Source: Paracamarosporium sp. OC-R06-R3 | Lineage: Eukaryota; Ascomycota; Dothideomycetes; Pleosporales; Didymosphaeriaceae | Length of the DNA: 64,000 bases | Reading direction: 5' to 3' | Assembly: GCA_019828545.1 (NCBI GenBank) | Contig: JACVRA010000054.1 | Location: 124,875 to 188,874, forward strand | Shown here: positions 24,001-36,378 of the stretch, piece by piece | How the letters are laid out: each line of letters begins with the position of its first letter | Position numbering within the stretch: the first letter of the stretch is position 1 | Notes under the pieces: generated by a model | Database searches by the model: none | Told to the model about the DNA's origin: nothing | Seen by the model: only the letters and a program-made list of their open reading frames with translations | Position numbers and translations under genes: made by a program

Positions 24001-25914
24001 TTGCCTCTTTTGTGCTGAGATAATGCAGTGTATGGCACGTCTGCTGCACGTGGGCAGACGCTTATAGTGTTTCATAGTTACGCAGCTGCGAGCATGACAC
24101 GTCGAGTAGTCCACCAACAATTCCTCTGAGGCACACGTCTCACGCACGACTCAAGGCTACATGCTCTCTAGCGTGAGTAAAACGTAAGAGAAGAGGCAAC
24201 TTTCGCTGTGGACCAGGTCCGTCCCCATTGCTTCTCGCCACTGTTTCCAGCTTTACGTGCTCATGTATATGATTCCGGTCTATCCGGTCGATATCCACTC
24301 GCTACCTCGGAGTTACCAGTCATGTTTGTTGCCCTCGGTCGATATCAACGGTGCACAAAACAGGTTTCTAGCCCTCCTAATCTCAAAAAGCATCGGATAC
24401 CATAGACACTATCAAGAACCAAGGTTGCTTGGTGTTCTAGCGGAGAGCACTGTGGAGCTTCACCATAAGGTTCCGTCCGCTGTATCAGCTCGTGGCAAGC
24501 CACCAGGGATGTCTGTGCTCTCGGCCCATCCCATGGCCGTGCAGCTCAGGGTCTTGGTCCCATATTCCGCACATACAGAGTCCATAGTATGGTCTGTTCA
24601 TCGCACCGTTTATTCCCCCGAGTGACCAGAGGAACCCGCTCAGCCAATCGATCCAGACCAAGCCCACCTTTGCATCGCCAACGGTCTCGAAATGTCACTA
24701 CCTAGTAAAACGACGACCCTATCGAACGCATGGTCGACGTTGGAGATTTGCAGATCTGTCCTATTCGAGCGGCATCACTGATGTGATAATCATACAGTCC
24801 ATTGCCTGTGACGAAGAGCATGCAGATAGACCCAAGTCACCTGAACGCCCACCGTGCCTGCTTCGCAACACGCACCCCACAACCTCACACGCTTCCCCGA
24901 CCAGCCCGATGCCCACCGCGAGACCGATCACGACCGCAAATCTCCCCGTGTCCCACGCACTCCCTCCTTGCTCTGTCCTCCTGCCTGCCGACTAGCCGCC
25001 CAATGCCACCTTGGCACCACGCCCACTTCCGACGTGCGCCCAGCCCGTACCTTACTTCTAGACGCCCCTAGCCCTCGCCGCTTCGTAAACCGCAAAGCTT
25101 GCCGCCACGAAGCTTTCTTCTGAGGCGTCTCCGAGGCCGCGACGGTGCGCCGTTGGTCGCCCCCCGATCGGAACGCCCCCTGGTTCCCGCGGCGAGGCGT
25201 CGTGCGCCGGAGCACTTGCAGCTCTCGACTCAGGTGCTTCGACTCAGGTTTGGGTGCGTGGGAGCGGCGAGATAGATGGGCGTTTGAATGAGTCGTGATG
25301 AGGTGGACTGGACTGGACTGGACCTGCGTGGGTAGATTGACTTGGCTTTTAGGTGTATTGGAAGTATTTTAGGGAGAACGTAGGGTTTTATCGAGATTTG
25401 AGACTGGTGGATGGGATCGGGTGGTTTTGACGGAGACTGCGGTGAATCGGGCTGAGGCGCTGCGTTTGCTGGATGTATGTGGGAGGTATACCTGTTGACT
25501 GGGTGGTGCTTGACGCGTTGCTTGGTCGTAGGGTATCTGTGAGGCTTCTGGTTTGTGTGGCATGGCATGGCATACATTGTCTCTGGAATCACAGGCTGGG
25601 CAATTGCGTGGAGGACGAGGTGCTGTCTCTCGATTCATAATAGCATCGCGGTGACTTGTGTCACCAGCGCAAACTATAAACTAATAAATGCTCTATGCCT
25701 TTCCCCCTCTCCTCCCAGATCTTTCGGTTTTTTGGGGGGGGAGGGGCTACAGTCTGAACACGAAATCTCTTCCAGTCGAGTGACTTCCTCGAGCGCAACG
25801 AGACAGGCGTGTGCAAGACCTGTATCCGAGCAGAGTCACGGTTTAACATGCATGGCTCTGGTTCTGGTTTGCGTCTACTCCTGAGGACTGGGCTGGGGAA
25901 TTGGTGTGCGGTGA

Positions 25915-26626
25915 TATTTGAATGTGTATACGTGAGGAATGACGAATGCCTTCTTGCGTGGGATTTGGTTTTTGAGGAGTACTGCCAGAGCAGAGGCATA
26001 GCTGGTCTCGAATTCAATTCCCCCTTCGTCACGACGCCTCGGTGTACTTACCGCTCCAGAGGCACGGCGTGACGGGATGGGTTTGGGCGCTTGGTGGCGC
26101 GTGGATGTGGTGTTCTTACTCATCTTATGCTGACCTGACGCGAGCGAGCGAAAGGTCTTGCAGCGTGTGATGGGTGGGTGACATCGACGGTAACTATTTA
26201 CGAGCGAGCTACCTACGCAACACTTGAATACATATAACATATACGCGAGAAATGACGAATGGCTTCTCGCGTGGAATGCAATTCGCAGGGAGTACTATTG
26301 GAGACGTAGCTGGTCTCGAAGTTTCCTCTTTTTCCCCCTTCGCCACGACGCTTCGCCATACTTACCTGTTCTGAGCTACGACGTATTACAATGACTTCAG
26401 CGCATCTGGTATTCACATAGTATTAACACGCGGAAACTTCATTCTTACTCACCTTGTCCTATCCTCGCTCTCGAGAGCGAAAGGTCTTGTTGTAGCGTGA
26501 TGATGCGGTGACTGTTGACACGTGGATGCATCACTGCTACTCATCTTATCCTCGCGCTCGCAGAATCCCTTATCGTAACATGACAATAAACGACATTGCC
26601 GTGGCTGTTTACGAGCTACCTACGCA
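25915..26626. repeat. diverged tandem duplication, two units of about 300-400 bp
   Basis: Unit A (about 25915-26220) and unit B (about 26222-26626) share the same landmarks in the same order. These are a TTGAAT..TATACG.GAG.AATGACGAATG start, AGCTGGTCTCGAA, CCCCCTTCG.CACGACGC, TACTTACC (GTAAGTA on the minus strand), TTCTTACTCA, GCGAAAGGTCTTG and a closing GAGC.ACCTACGCAA. Unit B is longer and holds a further partial repeat of the TACTCATCTTAT motif near 26540. On the minus strand unit A has an ATG at about 26122 opening MSKNTTSTRHQAPKPIPSRR and running into the shared GTAAGTA; unit B has GTG where unit A has ATG. Confidence 0.75.
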
Positions 26627-28367
26627 ATCTTCGGCTCGGCCAAAGTGCGATTCGTGACAGTGCGGGATTGTCATGGCCCGTTCAGAGGCGGATGGAAACG
26701 ACGCGCTGGGAGGGAAATCGTACGATGGCGTCTGTCTATGCTGCAGCGCGCAGGAGCTTCGACGTAGCATGCTGTCACACTTTGCTTTCTGGCATGATGC
26801 CTTGAGTGTAGACCGTTGAGCTATCGAACGTATCTTGCCACGAAGTCCCTGATTCATAGCGAGACGGGAGGAACGAAAGGATGCTTGCTGGCACGGCGGG
26901 AGCTCGGTGTATTATCCCTATGTGGGTGTTGTAAGTGATGATGATTTTTGGTCTGAGGTCTTGAAAAAGAAAATGGTAGGGGAGACGTTGTCTTGGGGGC
27001 GGCATGTGCAGAGTAAGGGGTTGCTGGACGCAAATACAATGGTGAGGTACCGTAGGCTTTTGCACTCCCTAACTGACTAGGGGACGCTGAGGGCTAGTCA
27101 GAAAACAGCAAGGAGTGTAAAAGTGGGCGTTCAGGATGGTAACGGATAGTCATGTGTGCTTGGCTCGCCTGGGAAGGGCAAATATCTACGGTGGCTTTAC
27201 GGCGTGCAAGAGATGAGATGGTTTGGCCGTTTGAGAGTGGTGTGACAGTTGAGAGGGTCTGTGTAGGCGATGTAAGTCCCTTGTTCTGCGCTCTGACTTG
27301 AGGAGCGGCTTGAACCTTAGGTGATGGGATTCTTGCAACATGTTCATCGGTGTGATTTGATAACGGGGAAGTGGGAAGGGTGCGGGAATGAGTCATTTGA
27401 AGGACGGAATGGTGGCATCCCGGTTTCGAGATTGAAGAGGTTGGGGATACATTGGGAAGAGTATGGATTAGACCGATATCTGGGGAGTGATTGTATCCAT
27501 GGAAAATCTGAGGCTTACAATGGGCAAGGGAAAATTTCTTACACTGGTCAGGATAGGCAAAGCCGCAAAAATCCACTATTGAATGAACGTTTTGTTACTG
27601 ACCGCTAACCGAGGTATTCTAGAGAAAGTGGCCAAAGAGAAGTATAGCGTAGAGTTTGACATGTGCAATGAAGCGCAAGCGAAATTTTTTCGATAGAAAA
27701 GTGGTCCCTTGGTGAGCAGCGCATGCATGTTGGCGTTTTGCAAGGGTCAAAATTCTCCGCGTAAGTGCTTGCGTGGCAGGTTAAGCCGAACTGCCGGGGT
27801 AAAGGAAGGGTATCCATATGTACTTTGTTTAAAGGCTGCATTCTGTCATAGTACGTACATCTAGTAAGATGAGCAGAACGCATTCGCACAGTCGTTTCAC
27901 AATCCAATGCTGCAGTTGCATGTTCTCGGGTGTTGTAGATATTTCTTGGTTAGGGCAATCAGTATTGGCTTCGAGAGTCATAGTCTAAGTCGGTTTCTCA
28001 GTTCAAAGGACTACCTAAAAATGCAATTGCGAAGGGATTGCTGGTGTGCTAATTCGGAAGTAAGTTTGAAATAGGTATGTATTTTTTGCTTATTAAGCTC
28101 GATTTTGCGGTCGCTCTATGAGGCATAGAAGTGTAAAACAGAAGAACACAGAAAGAACATTATAATTTTCTTTACTGATATTCGTGTGATATCATTTCAT
28201 AACGTTTATACGTGGGAAACTACATCAGTCACTTATATGGATTCGGCATTTGACACATTGTATATATTATTATAGGCAGTGTCGCTGCCTGCATTCAGGA
28301 ATATACAGTATATATATTTGTGACCAGAGCGACTTCCGTTTCTAATGGTAACCGCGTCTAAAACCTT
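26627..28367. other. intergenic, no supported gene
   Basis: The longest frame (27094-27576, minus) opens at GTG rather than ATG and is Ser/Thr/Pro-rich without a domain, so it was not accepted. The right part (28.0-28.37 kb) is AT-rich and would contain the 3' end of the small secreted protein gene. Confidence 0.5.
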
Positions 28368-28826
28368 TTACGCCGGAGTCAAGCTGAAGTTCACGTCTCC
28401 CCCTGGTGTCGCGCCCCCGACACACGTTGAGCTAAAGCTTCCAGTCGGACACGTTAACTGCGCGGCCTTTACGCACCTTTCCCATCTTCCTTTGCTGATA
28501 TTGATGGTGCTCCCCGCATCAGTCGCGTCCAGTGTGAACTTCGAGGTCCCGGATTGGCCCGTCGTAGATGTAGGATTGCCGCCACATTTTTGGATGGTGC
28601 CTGCGATACCGCCGCATATACCCAGAATAGCTACGTTGGTGTCATGGCTGTCAAATTTTCTTGTTGCAATCTTAGTAAAGTTCAGTGAAATGAAGAGTAG
28701 ATTTGCTCACATCGATGTGTCGATGCAGGTAGTGCCTGTGACTTCATTGCCGGAAACAACTTGTTGCGGCAGGGCTACGGTGAAGCTTGATAGTAGGCTC
28801 GCGATAAGAAGAGTTGTGAAGTGCAT
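28368..28826 (-). CDS. small cysteine-containing secreted protein, 131 aa (effector candidate)
   Basis: Two exons on the minus strand: 28826-28711 and 28647-28368. The 63-base intron starts GTGAGC and ends TTGACAG; splicing removes the stop that would end exon 1 after SM and restores one frame. Residues 1-19 are a clear signal peptide (MHFTTLLIASLLSSFTVA, cleavage near ALPQ). The mature part of about 112 residues has six cysteines (34, 50, 60, 97, 105, 114), enough for three disulfides, and is Gly/Thr/Ser-rich with motifs CGGIAGTIQKCGG and CPTGSFSSTC. No membrane segment and no known domain. Start context is good (CCAAAATGC). It stands alone in a long gene-poor, partly AT-rich stretch, as many fungal effectors do. 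Secretion is well supported by sequence; an effector role is inference. Confidence 0.75.
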
Positions 28827-31800
28827 TTTGGATTCGGGTGGATGCGCGGTGGTTATACGAGCTAAAAGCGTATGAATATTTGCAGTGAATAAGTATTAGA
28901 AAGCAATTCGATCGACGAATTTGAAAACGAAGGTAATAGTGTTATTGGAAAGATTGACTGCAGAGTTGTCTCGTAACTTAGGTGCACTCTCCTTCTTGTA
29001 TGGCGGCTTAGAGCGCATTTTCTGAGAGCAGAAACGCGGCGCGATGCCAATCAAACGCATATCACCTAATGTCTATCCTGTCTCATTATATTTTTGTGAT
29101 TTTGAGATGCGATTGAACAGGTGTTTAGTGTTTCTACCGCATGCGGTTAAGTCGCTGAGGACTGAGACGTCGCGAGTCTGAAGGGGCTTGTCGCATGCGA
29201 AAAGAGTGTTAGCGGATTGCAACATTAAACACATGTACGTTATTGTTACGCGTAGAGATTTTTTATTGGATATCTTTTTATACTGAAGACGGTTCTCGTG
29301 ACCGCTTTGCAGTGATTCTTAGTTTGGCTTCTGCCATTTGAGACATCCGCAAACGCATATTGAAACATCAGCTTTTCAACGGGAGCGATTTAATGCGATT
29401 CTAAGACACCTCTACAAGACAATATCACATGGCACTTTCATCTAGAGATCTGCATCATTTATAATTTCCGAATATGGTCATCATGTAATAATAGCCTTTG
29501 CACGAGATAGAGAAATTGTGTATTCGTGGAGAGCAAAGAGCAGGGCGTTTTTCACATCGCGAAGCGGAAGATACTCAGCTTTAGTTCATGACACACTTTA
29601 TTTGTCCGCCATCCGTTGTCAGTTTTATACCAGTCCTCGCGCATCAATATCAAACAAAATAGCTTCGCAAGAACTACGGATGGACTAGGAAGGGGGATGA
29701 AATGTAAATTTTTGTTCACAGATGGCCTGATACATAGGCTCAAGTGTCGGGTAAACGGTATATTGGATACTTTTGCACGATCCCTTCGATCACTGAACGC
29801 TGTTCCCACTTTACTTGTTCTGATACACCATCATTGACAATTGGCACCGTTCAGACCACTACAAAGCAGCACCATGCCTGAATATACGTCGAAAATTCGT
29901 TGAGTTGTGTGCCCACCCTCTAGCACTCGTCTGTTCCCAAACTCATGCTCTATCTCCTTAGCTTCTTCGCTCACGAGTCGACGAAAGTGTTTTTGGGATG
30001 ACAGTGTATTTTGTCCTAAGATAATTTACTCACACTGCACTTCCTAGAGTCACGATAACGAAGTTACATATGGCAATTTGATTGAGCTCTATACCACGAT
30101 TCATAAGAAGGAATTATAGACCAGTTCAAGATAAAAAACTACTGTGCAACCGCATCGCCTGCTTTTCGACATACATTGTCCAGTCTCAAGCTCCTCATCA
30201 TAATTAAAAGGCTTAAGCGAAGAAGAAACTTACGGATGGAAGACTAATACTATGACTTTATAACTGAACATTTGATTCACATGAAGGCGAGAATCCGATA
30301 TCAAGAGCTTGCACGTATAGTCTCGAGATCTGCAGGTTCTGCAGTTGTGTTTCTGTTTAACATCATTTCTTATTGGCTTTATGACCCACTGCTCCAAGTT
30401 ACATAGTCAACACAAAACGTTAGGTACATCGTGGTGGAAGTGAATCTATGTCTCCACTTAAGTATTCTAAATACGTCCACTTTTAACTGATAAGTTTAGT
30501 CCAAGAATCTGCGTATGGAAAGGGCATCATGAAAACAACACATCTATGTACTCGAGAAGTATGGCTTCCATCGCTTCGCCTCCGCATGTCGATGATATTC
30601 AGCAAGCATGCCTTTTTCCGTGATAGTTCCCAGGCAGCTACATGAAACCTCACTCTATCCCCAAACGAACCCCATCAAATCCAACGCTATTCACCCCGAA
30701 CACCATGCTCCACCTAAAAATCCTCAAGAACCCTTTTTCTTAGTCTCAAACAGCCACCCCAGCTCGAATCTCCGCCTCTACTCCAACACAACCGGCAAAA
30801 CCACCTAGTACGTCGCCAATACGAGTCGCGGACTTATATTCAGATAGCAATCCTGTGATTGTCTGATGCTATTACGCTTGCGACCGTACCCAAACCCAAG
30901 CCCGGTAGAGGAGGAAGTCTAGAATAGAAGCTTACGCCATTACATGTGTCCTCGAATGATTGGAGCGGGTAGAACAGTGCAAGTGGTCCACGGATGGGGG
31001 TTAGAAGTGCGGATATCGCTCAGTTTAGCCATGCCATTTCTTGCTGGATCGAGAAGCTGTTGTCTCAGTGGTTTTCTCCTTTGTTGTAAGTATGTTGTCT
31101 TTCTGGACGGTAATAGCTGTTCAAGGGGTTGTCCAGTCAGATACAATAAGGTATATGATGAGATAAACCCCCAGAGCATTTTGTGACAATGCTTGTTCTC
31201 GTGCGTGGCTTGAGGCTCGCGAGGCAGGTACCATGGCAGCACCTTCCTCGCTTGGCCTAAATGTACTCCCGGCCATGGTCATATCTTCACGTTGTATTTG
31301 GGGGCTGGGTATGCGTTGTTGTGGTTTGTGGTTTGCGGGACGTAGGGCTGCTTTGTGTCTTGTGGTGGGTTTGCCTGTCTTTTGCTGGGTTTGGTGTTGG
31401 ATGTAAAGGGCTTGTCGTGCTTCAATGCTCCACTGAACACTGCGCAGGACACGTCCTCGATGTATGCTAGTGAGAAACATGTCACGACGCGCCGAGCACA
31501 TGTCGCGTCTACTCTCGATAATGTAAACCGCCGTAAAGGAAAGAGCGATTGGTCCGTTCACCTTGACAGTGCGCGGATGAGCTTCGCATCGCAGAAGCAT
31601 GTCATGTTTGTCTCTACGCTGCGAGCGTGCTATACGACGCATACGGGTGACGTTGAGACATGCAAAACTTAAGAAATCCACGGATGAAACCAAAGTCAGC
31701 TCTGTTGTATGCGAAAGGGACAGATGCTGGGATATGCACTTTGCATCAGTGGGTCTTTGTATCGATCGTAGTATCCATATCAATTGATATATCTGGATCA

Positions 31801-34800
31801 CTGATCCCCGAACCCCCTTACACTCACTCAAACGAAACCCCAAAACCCAACTCCCCCAGTCCAAACATTCTATTTCCCACTTACCAACGAATACCAAGCC
31901 CCCAAACAAATAAACATTCGACCCCCAAACGCAATCGCAAACGCGAGCCTACCACGCCATCCCGGCCCGCCCCGACCCAATCGCCCGCCACCACGTCGAA
32001 ATGCAGCGCCCGGCAAACACGCGCAGGTTTAAATTTAACGCCCGCGTTCGCGGTCACGAGGGGGGCTGCATTTTGGATACTCGTGTATGCTTGCTTGCTA
32101 GCTGTGCTATGCAGTGTGATGGGAGCTCGGTATGCGGGTGCTGGGGAAAAGGGCTGTGTGCGATGGGTATTGGCTCGTTGGGGGGGTTTTCGGGGGATCT
32201 GGATGGTGGGTTATGGGGGCGCTTGGAGCGGCGGGCTTGGATGCGGGGATTGCGGTGTTTGTTGGATGGGTTGGGGAGATGGGGAGTATTGAGTGGAGGG
32301 TGGGTGAGGTGGCTTGTGGCTATACTAGGTGTTGCTGGGACGTTTACTGTGTGGGTTGGATTGGTCTGTCGGGTATTTTGGGGCTTGGGGGCTATGGGAG
32401 AGTGCTCGAGGTGGGCATGGATGCGGGGACATGCGGTGTTTGTGGATTCGTTTGACAGTCTGTTGATTGATTGTGGTATAGGGTGAGGGAGGCCGCCCGT
32501 TGCATTGACTAATGTTCTTTATGGGCATGATTGCTGAGGCTGAGATAGCTGAGGGAGAAGTCAATGCGCAGGATTCTTTGACTTTGTTTTTGGAAACGAT
32601 CGTTGAAAGACTATGCAGGCAAGACAGCAAAGGGAAGCGTGCAGTGAAAGGATTGAATGTGCTGCAGAGTGTTGAACAACAATATTGATCTCTCGTTCTT
32701 CGTACATGAAAGCGGCAATGGCGGACCGAATGGGTCAACCAAGAAAGACTGGTCATGCTTTCGCTGTCGGTCAAAGGAGTTGCGCATATTGCATGAATGC
32801 ACGTCCAACGTCGTACGGTATAGTGCGTAGGACGCTGCTCCTAGCGGACGCCTTGAAATAGCTTTTTTGTTTTCCAATGTCTTTCTGATGGTCGTTACAT
32901 GTGAGGTAGGGAACACGAAGCCGCCGATCTCCGCAAGCCCCGGCTAGAGCGTTGTGAGATGAGGTCCTCCGCTGCTGTGACCCGTCTTGAGCCAAGTAAA
33001 GCCTCAGCCCTCATTTATGCGTCGAGACATGACACCTGTAGATAAGGGTAACCATGGACCGGGCGAAGTCGGTAGTCGAATGCGGGTGGGCACAGCATGT
33101 TGCTGCTATTCTTCGTCGACCTGACGTAACAAGATGGCCGGACAATTCACAGCTCACTGGTCGGCAGGAGCATGTCGGTGACCCAATGATGTTGGACAGC
33201 ATTCCTGCGGGATCCAGGAAAAATGCTGGTAGATAGCCTTGTAGGACGAAATGCAGTGTTCATTATGCGTGCTTGGCTAGGCTCGAGTACGGCCGTGCAA
33301 CCAGCGGGCTGTGCGAAGGGGAGAGCAGGGCTGAGAAACGGCGATGGGGCGATTCGATGCGGGCAGCAGATGTAGGAGGTGGTGGATTTCTTGTTGGGCA
33401 ATGCGCGGGTGGCGTCCCCTGGCGCGCCCAGGGCTCCGCGGCGGGCGGCATGGAGAAGTCGTGATAGCGGCCTCAAATATGGCCTGCTGGCATCGGTGAC
33501 GACGCGGCTAATCTGCGCGTACCCCTGGCCAAATGCCTCTTCGGCGCCCGTTCCCTCAGTGTTCGCCCGACTGAAGAGAGGGCAGGACGTGGTTGGCGCG
33601 CGGGCTAGGCCGCAGCGGGGCAAGCGGCATGCACGGCTCGTGTGGAGGTTGACGTATGACCCTAATATCGAGGGCGCTTGGCCGTCATGTTCTGCTCACC
33701 CGGCGTAACCAGGCGGGTGTCGGGCGATTCTCGAGGGCGCGGGAGCGACGCTGAGGGCCCGGCTCACGTGCGCGACGGCACGTGAGCGTGAGGCGGGTGG
33801 CATGGCCTGCTGCACGGCCGGCTCGATCAGTCGACGAGCTGCACCGTCTCTGCTTGTGTGCGACGCCCGGGCGCAGTCTCCAGCGAGCGCGCGGGCCCGT
33901 CGGCAATGGCGGACTGCAGCAGAGCGAGGCAGAGTGACACGGCGGCAGAGGCAGCGGCAGGGAGCTCCTGGCGGTTCGGCGGCGGTCGAGGAGGGTGCAG
34001 CAGTGCAGCAGCGCAGCAGCTTCAGCCAGCTGACCCGACGACACGCTGCCAGTACTCAGTGTCGGGCTAGGCCGCCCGCAAGGCTTTGGGGCAGCGGTTT
34101 GCAGCCACGCGCGCTGCGTAGTGGGTCTCTCTCAAAATGAAGGTCATCATGTGCCCATGTGCCAGCCCCAACCGTCGCATCTCAAAGAAATGTCGTGGAG
34201 CCCTGCTCGACGACACGCCCGCCCGCCGCCCGCCGCCCGCACCCCCAGCGCTGCCGCTGCCGCTGCCTCTGCTCTGCTCTGCGCTGCCTCTGCGCTGCCT
34301 CTGCCTCTGCCTCTGCCTCTGCCCCGGCCCCCCGTTGCATCGTGTTGAAGCCCTCTGCGCCGTCAGCGTACCACGCACGCTGCAGGTCACGAGTTCCGTC
34401 GTCTGCCCGCTCCAGCAGTAGTGCTAGCAAGCGACGTCGACCCCTCTCGCCGACGGCCCACCCTCTCGTCACTCACTACTCATACTCGCACCTTCGCCCT
34501 GCCCGAGACCTCTGCATCGTGCTGCTGCCGCTGCAATTCAATTCCTACCCCCCTCCGCTGAGCCGCCGTGCCGCTGCCTTCACCCCGCCTCGACCCTGTC
34601 GCCCAAGTCTTCACGCTGCTCGAGCGAGCCACTAAGCCACAAGCCCTCCATTTAACTACTGCCTCCAATTTCCTGCCCGCACCCGCCACACGACTGTTCA
34701 ACTTTGCCTCGCCCCAAACGGCTTCCGCTCCCACGCCGACCTCGCGCGCCCTCCACCGTCACACTTGTTGCGAGCCCTCGGTCCCGTAGCCCTCTCTCCG

Positions 34801-34843
34801 CGCGCTTGGCGGAATCGACCCCTCCTCTGCCGCTCCCCGTACA
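28827..34843. other. gene-poor region
   Basis: 28.8-30.6 kb is AT-rich with only short frames. 31.25-32.46 kb is strand-asymmetric (C-rich on the plus strand near 31.8-32.0 kb, then strongly G-rich), which opens long frames on either strand, including a 262-codon minus frame at 31121-31909 with no recognisable domain. 33.2-34.84 kb is GC-rich, and its last 400 bases are CT-rich and probably the promoter and leader of the GSK-3 gene. Confidence 0.5.
34297..34322. repeat. CTCTGC hexamer repeat
   Basis: Four perfect copies of CTCTGC lie within a wider imperfect tract (about 34225-34325) that also contains CCCGCCCGC repeats, about 0.5 kb upstream of the GSK-3 start. Confidence 0.8.
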
Positions 34844-36378
34844 ATGAGCCAGAACCGGCCATCGGCCTTTTCGTCACTGAGAATGGGTGGTGCGTATCCG
34901 CCATCGTGCCCGCCCGCGCCTGCACTCGCCCGCCATGCTAACCCTGCGACAGAAATCATCCGCGAGAAGGTCCAGGACGGCCTCACGGGCGAATACAAGG
35001 ACCTCGCGTACACGCAGTGCAAAATCGTCGGCAATGGCTCCTTCGGCGTCGTCTTCCAGACCAAGCTGTCTCCCAGCGGAGAGGACGCTGCCATCAAGCG
35101 TGTCCTCCAAGACAAGCGCTTCAAGGTGGGCCGCCCATGTGACGTATCCGCTCTCGCCAGCGGTCCACGGCTGACTCGCGCCAGAATCGTGAACTCCAGA
35201 TCATGCGCATTGTGCGCCACCCAAACATCGTCGAGCTCAAGGCCTTCTTCTACAACAATGGCGACCGCGTACGTCTTGCTCACCCGCCCGCCTGTCCCCG
35301 TGTCGTTGCTCTGCTGACCGCGTTAGCCACAGAAGGACGAGGTCTACCTCAACCTTGTGCTCGAGTATGTCCCGGAGACAGTCTATCGGGCGTCACGCTA
35401 CTTCAACAAGATGAAGACGGTCATGCCTATCCTCGAAACAAAGCTGTACACGTACCAGCTGTTCCGCTCGCTGGCATACATCCACTCCCAGGGCATCTGC
35501 CACAGGGACATCAAGCCGCAGAACCTGCTGCTCGACCCCTCGACGGGCGTCCTGAAGCTCTGCGACTTTGGCAGCGCAAAGATTCTCGTCGAGAATGAAC
35601 CCAACGTGTCGTACATTTGCTCGAGGTACTACCGTGCACCCGAGCTCATCTTCGGCGCCACCAATTACACCACCAAGATTGGTACGTCGTCCACGTCGGT
35701 ACTAGGTGACATCACTGACAGCGGCTATCAGATGTTTGGTCAACCGGTTGCGTAATGGCCGAGCTCATGCTTGGACAACCGCTCTTTCCTGGTGAATCGG
35801 GCATTGACCAGCTCGTCGAGATTATCAAAGTTCTCGGAACGCCCACACGCGACCAGATTCGTACCATGAACCCCAACTACATGGAACACAAATTCCCCCA
35901 GATCAAACCTCACCCGTTCAACAAGGTACGCCCAAGGCCCGTGAAATTGGCGCTCTTGAGCCCAGGTTAACCCCTCATAGGTGTTCCGGAAAGCCGACCC
36001 CAGCGCGATCGACCTCATTTCGAAGCTGCTCGAGTACACGCCCACCCAGCGCCTCTCGGCAATCGATGCCATGGTACAGCCTTTCTTCGATGAGTTGAGG
36101 GATCCGCAGACACGGCTCCCAGATTCACGTCACCCCAACGGCACCACGAGGGACCTTCCTGATTTGTTCAACTACACTCATCATGGTCAGTGTTACCTCC
36201 TGCTACGTTTCATGTTCCCAACCCTAACACTTGTCTAGAACTTTCCATTGCACCCCATCTGAACCAACAGCTCGTACCGCAGCACATCCGCCCACGGCTC
36301 CAACAACAGGGCCTGGACTTCGAGTCGCCCAGCTTCAAGCCTTTGACCAAAGACCAGATGATGGCGCGGCTGGATTAG
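34844..36378 (+). CDS. GSK3: glycogen synthase kinase 3 (GSK-3/shaggy Ser/Thr kinase), 396 aa
   Basis: Seven exons: 34844-34889, 34953-35125, 35185-35268, 35333-35681, 35732-35925, 35981-36185 and 36239-36378. Six GT..AG introns of 50-64 bases join them, and every junction restores a continuous kinase. Seen: P-loop VGNGSFGVV (41-49), AAIKR with Lys64, HRDIKPQN with Asp160, DFG with Asp179, and the GSK-3 activation loop [20 protein letters not shown] in which Tyr195 corresponds to the activating Tyr. The loop Arg that reads primed phosphosubstrates is present. The short N-terminus and the tail ending QMMARLD are as in fungal GSK-3. Family role: phosphorylation of primed substrates in glycogen control, stress and development, in cytosol and nucleus. 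Confidence 0.97.

Larger units (their letters stand above)
19503..25914. other. GC-rich upstream region and gene-poor stretch
   Basis: From 19.5 to about 22.1 kb the sequence is GC-rich with microsatellites and many overlapping Arg/Pro/Ala-rich frames on both strands. None has a domain, and these are composition artefacts. The strand upstream of the WOPR start is pyrimidine-rich and likely includes its promoter and a long leader. From 22.1 to 25.9 kb no credible coding frame was found. A GGACT run lies at about 25304-25323. Confidence 0.5.

Noticed and set aside
27094..27576. 160-codon minus-strand Ser/Thr/Pro-rich frame
   Set aside because: Opens with GTG, not ATG; no domain or splice partner.
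31121..31909. 262-codon minus-strand frame
   Set aside because: Lies in strand-asymmetric DNA; no domain, and its sequence changes character abruptly with base composition.
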